The translations under genes and the position numbers were made by a program. A stretch of DNA of 15,422 nucleotides from an uncultured Blautia sp. GTDB lineage: Bacteria > Bacillota > Clostridia > Lachnospirales > Lachnospiraceae. The notes beneath the pieces were generated by a model. It did not search any database. It was not told where the DNA came from and was given only the letters and a program-made list of their open reading frames with translations. Below, piece after piece: positions 9,965-15,422 of the stretch (its first letter is position 1; each line of letters opens with the position of its first letter). The stretch is from positions 1-15,422 of the forward strand of contig CAAFRY010000292.1 of NCBI GenBank assembly GCA_900765525.1, in the 5' to 3' direction.

Positions 9965-11337
9965 TGCCGAAAGAATATAGAACCATACAGGAAGTGGCCG
10001 GCCCTCTTATGCTGGTAAAGGGCGTGGAGAATGTCCACTATGATGAACTGGGAGAGATTGAGCTGGCCAACGGGGAAACTCGCAGGTGCAAGGTGCTGGA
10101 AATCGACGGCAGCAATGCGCTGGTTCAGCTTTTCGAAAGCTCCACAGGTATTAACCTTTCTAACAGTAAGGTGCGTTTCCTGGGACGAAGCATGGAGCTG
10201 GGTGTGTCTGAGGACATGCTGGGCCGTGTATTTGACGGCTTGGGCCGTCCCATTGACGATGGCCCGGAAATCCTTCCGGAGGAGAGACGGGACATTAACG
10301 GCTTACCTATGAATCCGGCGGCCAGAAGCTACCCGGAGGAGTTTATCCAGACAGGTGTTTCTGCTATTGATGGTCTGAACACCCTGGTTAGAGGTCAGAA
10401 GCTGCCTATTTTCTCTGCTTCAGGTCTGCCCCATGCCAATCTGGCAGCCCAGATTGCAAGACAGGCTAAGGTTCGTGGTTCAGGAGAGAATTTCGCTGTT
10501 GTATTTGCCGCTCTTGGTATTACTTTTGAGGAATCTAACTTCTTTATTGAGAGTTTTAAGGAAACCGGTGCCATAGACAGAACAGTTCTGTTTATCAATC
10601 TGGCCAATGACCCGGCAGTTGAGCGTATTGCTACGCCTAAGATGGCTTTGACGGCAGCAGAATACCTGGCTTTTGAAAAAGACATGCATGTATTAGTAAT
10701 TCTGACAGATATTACCAACTATGCGGATGCGCTCCGTGAGGTATCTGCAGCCCGCAAGGAGGTTCCGGGACGCCGTGGTTATCCTGGTTACATGTACACG
10801 GATTTGGCTACCATGTATGAGAGAGCAGGAAGGCAGAAGGGCAAAAAGGGAAGTATTACCATGATTCCTATTCTTACTATGCCTGAGGATGATAAAACCC
10901 ATCCTATCCCTGACCTGACAGGCTACATTACAGAGGGCCAGATTATTCTGAGCCGTGAGCTTTACCGTAAAGGTGTTACGCCGCCTATTGACGTGCTTCC
11001 GTCCCTGTCCCGTCTGAAGGACAAGGGTATCGGTGAAGGAAAGACCCGTGCAGACCATTCCAATACCATGAACCAGCTTTTTGCGGCTTATGCAAGAGGA
11101 AAGGAAGCCAAGGAACTGATGGTTATCTTAGGAGAGGCGGCTCTTTCGGACATTGATATTATTTATGCCAAATTTGCAGATGCCTTTGAGCAGGAATATG
11201 TTTCCCAGGGATATAATGCTAACCGGGATATTGAAGAGACTCTCCGTATTGGCTGGAAGCTTCTTTCTATTCTGCCAAGGAGTGAGCTGAAACGTATTGA
11301 TGATAAATTCCTGGATGAATACTACGGAAAGTATTAA
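9964..11337 (+). CDS. ntpB: V-type ATPase non-catalytic subunit B
   Basis: Regulatory partner of A in the hexameric head. The 457-residue protein has the family opening [19 protein letters not shown] and the degenerate nucleotide loop [14 protein letters not shown] (151-164), which lacks the GKT of a working P-loop. A full [40 protein letters not shown] block spans 251-290. The arginine finger that reaches into the A active site is R350 in [18 protein letters not shown], the same residue number as I recall for E. hirae NtpB. ATG 9964 shares a base with the stop of A and follows a strong AAGGAGGG at 9950-9957. Length and motifs are ordinary for the family. Confidence 0.98.
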   Translation: MPKEYRTIQEVAGPLMLVKGVENVHYDELGEIELANGETRRCKVLEIDGSNALVQLFESSTGINLSNSKVRFLGRSMELGVSEDMLGRVFDGLGRPIDDGPEILPEERRDINGLPMNPAARSYPEEFIQTGVSAIDGLNTLVRGQKLPIFSASGLPHANLAAQIARQAKVRGSGENFAVVFAALGITFEESNFFIESFKETGAIDRTVLFINLANDPAVERIATPKMALTAAEYLAFEKDMHVLVILTDITNYADALREVSAARKEVPGRRGYPGYMYTDLATMYERAGRQKGKKGSITMIPILTMPEDDKTHPIPDLTGYITEGQIILSRELYRKGVTPPIDVLPSLSRLKDKGIGEGKTRADHSNTMNQLFAAYARGKEAKELMVILGEAALSDIDIIYAKFADAFEQEYVSQGYNANRDIEETLRIGWKLLSILPRSELKRIDDKFLDEYYGKY

Positions 11338-11408
11338 GGGATAAGGCAAAATGAAGAATGTACCTGGCAGTGCATATGTGCTGCGAGATACAGAAAGAGG
11401 TGATAGAT

Positions 11409-12080
11409 TTGGCGGCTACGCAGGTAAATCCTACCAGAATGGAGCTGACCCGTCTGAAGAAAAAGCTGGTAACAGCGGTGAAGGGCCATAAGCTTCTGAA
11501 GGATAAGCGTGATGAGCTGATGCGCCAGTTTCTGGATTTGGTCCGGGAGAATATGGCTCTCAGGCAAAAGGTGGAGGAGGGAATCCTCTCTGCTAATAAG
11601 AATTTTGTCATTGCAAAGGCTGGGATGTCGGAGCAGATTTTAAATACTGCTCTTATGTCTCCCAAGCAGGAGGTTTATCTGGAGGCAGATAAAAAGAATG
11701 TTATGAGTGTGGACATTCCAGTATTTAAGACCAGTACCAGAACCGCAGATGCGAATGATATTTATTCCTATGGTTTTGCCTTTACCTCCGGTGATTTGGA
11801 CGGCGCTGTAAAGTCTTTGGCAGACATTCTGCCGGATATGCTTCGGCTGGCTGAGGTAGAAAAGTCCTGCCAGCTTATGGCGGCGGAGATTGAGAAGACC
11901 AGGAGAAGGGTAAATGCCCTGGAACATGTTATCATCCCTGAAACACAGAGCAATATCAAGTATATTACCATGAAGCTGGATGAGAATGAGAGAAGTACCC
12001 AGATTCGCCTGATGAAGGTAAAGGATATGATGCTGGAAGAGGCTCATCATTACAAAGAGAAGGAGTTTGCAGCCACATAA
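11409..12080 (+). CDS. ntpD: V-type ATPase central axle subunit D
   Basis: Axle that transmits rotation from the head to the K ring. From TTG 11409 the product has 223 residues. It begins MAATQVNPTRMELTRLKKKL, followed by GHKLLKDKRDELMRQF, the signature of the family. Both N- and C-terminal parts are predicted long helices that pair as a coiled coil; the C-terminal one includes MKLDENERSTQIRLMKVKDMML. The frame is open from ATG 11358, but the extra 17 residues are not family-like. AGAGGTGAT at 11396-11404 points to TTG 11409. A 71-bp gap separates it from B, the longest inside the operon. It is the last V-ATPase gene; homologues of E. hirae ntpH and ntpJ do not follow. Confidence 0.95.
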   Translation: MAATQVNPTRMELTRLKKKLVTAVKGHKLLKDKRDELMRQFLDLVRENMALRQKVEEGILSANKNFVIAKAGMSEQILNTALMSPKQEVYLEADKKNVMSVDIPVFKTSTRTADANDIYSYGFAFTSGDLDGAVKSLADILPDMLRLAEVEKSCQLMAAEIEKTRRRVNALEHVIIPETQSNIKYITMKLDENERSTQIRLMKVKDMMLEEAHHYKEKEFAAT

Positions 12081-12152
12081 CCAGAGCTGTGAGGCGAAGG
12101 CAGGTGAAAGCCTTTTGGCTGGGAATTTCTGAGAACATGAAGAAGGAATAGA

Positions 12153-12206
12153 GCGGCAGGTTTTGCTGTCCTGTAAAATGCAGGGCAGCGGACCTGCCGC
12201 ATCTTT
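12153..12206 (+). terminator. Long two-part hairpin, probable terminator of the V-ATPase operon
   Basis: The outer stem GCGGCAGGT (12153-12161) pairs perfectly with ACCTGCCGC (12192-12200). After a small internal loop (TTT against GG) an inner stem GCTGTCCTG (12165-12173) pairs with CAGGGCAGC (12181-12189) with one G-U pair, closing a 7-nt loop. That is 18 base pairs in all. The tract after it, ATCTTTG, is a poor U-run. Termination may therefore be leaky or the element may instead stabilise the 3' end. Confidence 0.6.
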
Positions 12207-12254
12207 GTAGAGAATAAGCTGTGAATCTGAGTTATATGGCTAAATAGTTACGAT

Positions 12255-12266
12255 TTATCACGATAA
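12255..12266. repeat. Small inverted repeat TTATC-AC-GATAA upstream of the Hsp70 promoter
   Basis: Two 5-base half-sites in inverted orientation, separated by two bases, end four bases before the predicted -35 box. It could be a regulator half-site pair. It is AT-rich and short enough to occur by chance, and it does not match the CIRCE heat-shock operator. Confidence 0.3.
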
Positions 12267-12269
12267 TGT

Positions 12270-12298
12270 TTGAATATGAAGGGGAAATCAGCTATGAT
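12270..12298 (+). promoter_or_regulatory. Probable promoter of the Hsp70/J-protein pair
   Basis: The -35 candidate TTGAAT (12270-12275) and -10 candidate TATGAT (12293-12298) have an exact 17-bp spacer. Matches are four of six and five of six to sigma-A consensus. It lies after the long hairpin, so the chaperone genes probably form their own transcription unit. No CIRCE-like operator is visible. Confidence 0.55.
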
Positions 12299-12378
12299 AA
12301 TAAGTAGAGAAAGCAGCAGACCTGAAAGGGATTTTAGCTATAACAGGTATTAGCGGCAGAGTGGAAAAGAGGGGGATT

Positions 12379-14199
12379 ATGTCATATTTATTAGGAATTG
12401 ATTTGGGAACCACCAATTCCCTGGGATGCGTATACCGGGACGGGCAAGTGTGTCTGATTCCCAATCAATACGGTTCCTATCTGACTCCCAGTGTTGTCAG
12501 TGCGGACGAACAAGGGGAGATATTGGTAGGTGAAATCGCCAGAGAAAGGCTGATTACCCATCCGGAGCGTACCATAAGCTCTTTTAAGCGTTTTATGGGA
12601 GAGGATAAGAAAATTGTATTGGGGGAAAAGTGTTTTACTCCGGAGGAGCTTTCCAGCTTTGTGATTCGCTCCATTGTAGAGGATGGGGAGCGGTTTCTGG
12701 GAGAAAAAATTGAGGAGGTTATTATTTCTGTTCCGGCCTATTTCCATGACCAGCAGCGATATGCAACAAAAAAGGCAGGGCTTTTGGCAGGAGTTTCGGT
12801 AAAGAGGCTGATTAACGAGCCCAGTGCAGCGGCCATGGCTTCCTATATGGATAACGGAGAGGAAGAGCTGTCTCTGGTATTTGATTTTGGAGGGGGAACA
12901 CTGGATGTTTCTATTGTGGACTGCTTTGAGAATGTGGTGGAAATCGATGCGGTATCGGGAGATAATCATCTGGGCGGAGATGATTTCCATGAGGTGATGG
13001 TGGACAGCTTTCTCAGGGAGCATGGGATTTCCAGAGACAGCATATCAGGAAAGGAACTGGCTGTATTGCGCAGACAGGCGGAGTTGTGTAAGAGGGCTCT
13101 TACATCTCAGGAACAGGCTCAGATGGAGGCCTGGATTCAGGGGACGGATTATGTGAGCCAGTACACCAATAAACGGCTGCTGCAGGAAAGCTCTACTATT
13201 TTTTATAAGATTCGTCAGGTATTAAATGCAGCGATGAAGAGCGCCCAGATTAACCCGGAGCAGATTTCTAAGATTATTCTGGCCGGGGGTTCCAGTTGTA
13301 TGCCTATTGTGCGTTCTTATGTCACTCATTTATTTCAGAGGGAGCCGGAATTTCATATTAGAAGCGACGAAATGATTGTCAGAGGGCTGGGATACTTATG
13401 TGGGGTTAAAGCCAGAGAGGCGTCTATCCGTGACTATGTGCTGACCGATATTTGTCCTTTTTCTCTGGGAAACAGCGTGTTAAATGAAAGTGACCCGGAA
13501 AATCCTTATTTTTCTCCGGTGATTCCCAGAAATTCTGTGCTTCCTTGTTCCAGAGTTCACCGGTATTATACGGCCAGGGACGGACAGAAGCAGGTGGAAA
13601 TTTCCGTGCTGCAGGGGGAACATCCATATGCCAGAGATAATCGGGAGCTGGCCAGGTATACTATTCCCGTGCCTGCAGGGCCCGCAGGTAAGGAAGCCGT
13701 GGACGTAAGATTCACTTATGATATTGATGGGATTTTAATTGCAGATATACAGGTGGTTTCCACAGGACAGACCTTTACTAAGGTGGTTTCCCAGACCATG
13801 GATGATAAAGAGCTGGAGCGGCGGATGGCGGAGCTGGAAAAACTGAAGCTGCATCCCAGAAATATGAATGAAAATAAGCTTCTCATCAGCCGGCTTCAAA
13901 CTCTCTATGAGGAGGCTTCTCCTGAGGGGAAGGCCTATCTGGGGAATATGCTGAGAGTTTTTGAGAGCGTCTTGGAGGAGCAGGACCCCAGGAAAATCAA
14001 GAGATACCGGAATGCTATCAGCGAGAGCATAGCAAACATGTCCCCTGGGGAATTTTTTGACGAGGAAGCTTTTTGGGCGGTTTACCAGGATTTCCAGGAT
14101 TCAGAAGAGGGACAGGATGGAGACGGGGAAGGGGAGGACAAGGAAGAAGAATCCCAGGACCGTGATTTTATGGAGTATGAGAAGAAATGGATAAATTAA
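12379..14199 (+). CDS. hscC: HscC-type Hsp70 family chaperone
   Basis: ATP-driven peptide-binding chaperone. From ATG 12379 the product has 606 residues. The nucleotide-binding domain is complete: phosphate loop 1 GIDLGTTNS (6-14), SVPAYFHDQQRYATKKAG (117-134), LINEPSAAAMAS (144-155), phosphate loop 2 VFDFGGGTLDVSIVD (167-181) and adenosine motif LAGGSSCMPIVR (301-312). The linker and substrate domain start at LTDICPFSLG (355-364), and LKLHPRNMNENK (489-500) follows. From memory these blocks resemble E. coli HscC (LTDICPYSLG, ALKIYPRDM) more than DnaK, which has a VTPLSLG-type segment. The C-terminal helical lid is reduced, and an acidic tail at 574-595 (DSEEGQDGDGEGEDKEEESQ and onward) is extra. 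GTG 12361 would add six residues. The 3' end overlaps the J-protein gene by 13 bases, so the two are almost certainly partners. Confidence 0.85.
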   Translation: MSYLLGIDLGTTNSLGCVYRDGQVCLIPNQYGSYLTPSVVSADEQGEILVGEIARERLITHPERTISSFKRFMGEDKKIVLGEKCFTPEELSSFVIRSIVEDGERFLGEKIEEVIISVPAYFHDQQRYATKKAGLLAGVSVKRLINEPSAAAMASYMDNGEEELSLVFDFGGGTLDVSIVDCFENVVEIDAVSGDNHLGGDDFHEVMVDSFLREHGISRDSISGKELAVLRRQAELCKRALTSQEQAQMEAWIQGTDYVSQYTNKRLLQESSTIFYKIRQVLNAAMKSAQINPEQISKIILAGGSSCMPIVRSYVTHLFQREPEFHIRSDEMIVRGLGYLCGVKAREASIRDYVLTDICPFSLGNSVLNESDPENPYFSPVIPRNSVLPCSRVHRYYTARDGQKQVEISVLQGEHPYARDNRELARYTIPVPAGPAGKEAVDVRFTYDIDGILIADIQVVSTGQTFTKVVSQTMDDKELERRMAELEKLKLHPRNMNENKLLISRLQTLYEEASPEGKAYLGNMLRVFESVLEEQDPRKIKRYRNAISESIANMSPGEFFDEEAFWAVYQDFQDSEEGQDGDGEGEDKEEESQDRDFMEYEKKWIN

Positions 14200-15233
14200 C
14201 AGCAGAAAAGATACTTGGAGTTCAGCCGGGGGCTTCCAGGCAAGAAATAAAACGGGCTTATGCGGCTATGGTCCGCATCTATCACCCAGAGGAATTTCCG
14301 GAAGAGTTTCAGAGAATTCAGGAGGCCTATGAAGTCCTGACAAAAGGGGGAGGCAATACGGCACCCTTTTCTGAACCAAAACCCCGGGAAGAAAATACCA
14401 AGAGTATGGAGAAGGATAGGACCGAAGAAAAAAGGGAACCGGAGAAAAGAAAAAAGAAGCCTGAAGAATGGGAAAAACCACCCCAGGACAACGGGGCTTT
14501 TCAGAGAGAAGAAGAATTTGAAAAGATAGAATGGAAAGCCAATGAACAAGAAAGGCTTCGGCAGGAAGCAAATATAGAGCTGGGGTTAAAAGAGCTGGAA
14601 ATGATGGTAAACAGCAAATCTTTAAAGCATCGGCTGGATTCCTATGAAAAGTTTTTTCAGAAGCCGGAGTACCGTGAAATCTGTTTTGATGACAGGTTTG
14701 TGGAAGGGGTTGTGAAGATTTTAGGTTCGGTCAGGCTGAAGCGTGAGGTTTACGAAATTTTCGCCAGAGAGTTCCATATGAGAGAGTTCTCTCCGGAACA
14801 GCTGAAACCCCAGGCCAGGAAGCTGTATGTACTTTTGGATGCTCAATGTAAGCTGAAGAAGAAAAAAAGCCTTTGGAATCCTGGTTATTTATTAGTGTTG
14901 GGGCTTTTGATTGTTTTTCGGAACCTGAACCGATATGCAGAAGGCGGACATCTGGTCATGTTTCTGATGGTTGTGATAGTAGCAGGCATGTACTGGGGCT
15001 ATTGGAAGCTGCTGCGGTACTACACTCGTTTCCGCATACATATATGTTACAGCATTATCCTTACACTGTCCCAGTTTATTCTGCTGATGACAGAGGCTTA
15101 TACGCCTATATTCGGGTCACAAGAAGTAGGAGATATGTTGGGAGCCTCTTTGTTCCTGGTGGGCGTGGCTTACTTTATCATAACCCTGGCCGTGGGTCTG
15201 ATTTCCAAGATACGCTGGTCCCTTAGAAAATAA
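14187..15233 (+). CDS. Membrane-anchored J-domain protein with HPE instead of HPD
   Basis: Likely co-chaperone of the upstream Hsp70. The 348-residue protein starts with a compact J-domain (1-53): KILGVQPGASRQEIKRAYAA, then YHPEEFPEEF, then QRIQEAYEVL. The signature HPD is HPE at 33-35. A highly charged K/E/R-rich linker follows (about 62-125), then a predicted helical soluble region (130-220). Four hydrophobic segments complete it, at about 232-250, 254-276, 285-306 and 317-339, ending in a short basic tail, so it should sit in the membrane with the J-domain in the cytoplasm. ATG 14187 lies inside the last codons of the Hsp70 gene with GGAG at 14172-14175, which implies translational coupling. 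The layout resembles E. coli DjlB/DjlC, the membrane J-proteins encoded beside hscC. I do not recognise the middle region. Confidence 0.8.
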   Translation: MDKLTAEKILGVQPGASRQEIKRAYAAMVRIYHPEEFPEEFQRIQEAYEVLTKGGGNTAPFSEPKPREENTKSMEKDRTEEKREPEKRKKKPEEWEKPPQDNGAFQREEEFEKIEWKANEQERLRQEANIELGLKELEMMVNSKSLKHRLDSYEKFFQKPEYREICFDDRFVEGVVKILGSVRLKREVYEIFAREFHMREFSPEQLKPQARKLYVLLDAQCKLKKKKSLWNPGYLLVLGLLIVFRNLNRYAEGGHLVMFLMVVIVAGMYWGYWKLLRYYTRFRIHICYSIILTLSQFILLMTEAYTPIFGSQEVGDMLGASLFLVGVAYFIITLAVGLISKIRWSLRK

Positions 15234-15287
15234 GAGCCAGAGCTAATCTCACAGAAAAAACAAGTAGCATAACAACCATACAACCAG

Positions 15288-15293
15288 TATAAT
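15288..15293 (+). promoter_or_regulatory. Isolated TATAAT box ahead of the terminal palindrome
   Basis: A perfect -10 hexamer with no convincing -35 box (TAGCAT at 15265-15270 matches three of six positions at 17 bp). If active, transcription would begin near 15300 and the palindrome at 15302 would be the very 5' end of the RNA. AT-rich surroundings make a chance match plausible. Confidence 0.3.
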
Positions 15294-15301
15294 GATACCA
15301 A

Positions 15302-15357
15302 GGGTTCCAAAGCCATGGGCCTTCATGCTAGCATGAAGGGACATGGCCTTGGAACCC
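15302..15357. repeat. 56-nt near-perfect palindrome downstream of the J-protein gene
   Basis: GGGTTCCAA (15302-15310) pairs with TTGGAACCC (15349-15357), GCCATG (15312-15317) with CATGGC (15342-15347), and CCTTCATGC (15320-15328) with GCATGAAGG (15331-15339). Only an A/C mismatch and a 2x2 internal loop interrupt 24 pairs. No T tract follows on either strand, so it is not a standard intrinsic terminator. It may be a REP-like or miniature element, a 3'-end stabiliser, or a 5' leader structure of a gene beyond the window. Confidence 0.75.
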
Positions 15358-15422
15358 GGAAAACATGAGAAGGGAGCCCGGAAGGGCGGAGTTCGAATGT
15401 TTTGAGAATTGCGGGAGCATGA

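Larger units (their letters stand above)
12081..12378 (+). other. Non-coding region between V-ATPase operon and chaperone genes
   Basis: About 300 bases without a supportable gene. In order it holds a weak AAGGC/GCCTT hairpin with four T's (12097-12116), the long hairpin at 12153-12200, a small inverted repeat at 12255-12266, and the promoter at 12270-12298. An untranslated leader of about 75 bases, to which I assign no structure, leads to the Hsp70 start at 12379. Confidence 0.6.

Noticed and set aside
12379..14199. Calling the Hsp70 the main DnaK of the organism
   Set aside because: No GrpE, HrcA or classical DnaJ gene is near, no CIRCE operator is visible, and the LTDICPFSLG and LKLHPRNM blocks fit HscC better than DnaK.
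15376..15387. GCCC-GGAA-GGGC mini hairpin near the window end
   Set aside because: A four-base-pair stem is too short to support a regulatory element on its own.
15365..15422. Possible start of a further gene at ATG 15365, or at ATG 15419 behind GGGAG
   Set aside because: Only up to 19 codons are inside the window and none is recognisable. The spacing of GGGAG to ATG 15419 is too short to be convincing.

Overview
The window looks like a chromosomal piece of a Gram-positive anaerobe of the Clostridia, most likely Lachnospiraceae. This rests on the Shine-Dalgarno-rich gene starts with several TTG initiators, a bacterial A/V-type ATPase operon in the order also known from Enterococcus hirae ntp, a sporulation-type AI-2E/YtvI family protein and a Gram-positive-style lipoprotein. 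The genus is inference. All fourteen genes read on the + strand. I see no tRNA, rRNA, CRISPR array, transposase or integrase.

Layout. Positions 7-1773 hold a short RluA-family pseudouridine synthase and an AI-2E/YtvI-type membrane protein whose frame is cut by a TAA, although the same frame continues for 28 family-like residues. Positions 1790-3225 form a single-gene unit: promoter, lipoprotein substrate-binding protein of the sugar/ribose-binding type with a long acidic linker, and a strong intrinsic terminator. No permease or ATPase gene is next to it.

Positions 3292-12080 hold a nine-gene V-type ATPase operon behind a near-consensus promoter (TTGACA, 17 bp, TAATAT). The order is peripheral stalk G/H, I (a), K (c ring), E, C (d), F, A (catalytic), B (non-catalytic), D (axle). 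The membrane rotor subunit K carries all five residues that bind Na+ in E. hirae NtpK (L55, T58, Q59, Q110, E139 here), so I predict a sodium-coupled rotary enzyme. Three subunits (G/H, C, D) start with TTG behind good ribosome binding sites.

Positions 12081-12378 are non-coding, with a long hairpin and then a promoter. They lead into a two-gene chaperone unit: an HscC-type Hsp70 overlapping by 13 nt a membrane-anchored J-domain protein. The J protein has HPE in place of the canonical HPD. The arrangement recalls the E. coli HscC-DjlB/DjlC system. It sits where E. hirae has the last ntp genes (H, J), and it is the most interesting part of the window.

The last 190 bases hold a 56-nt near-perfect palindrome just after a TATAAT box, with no gene that I can support.
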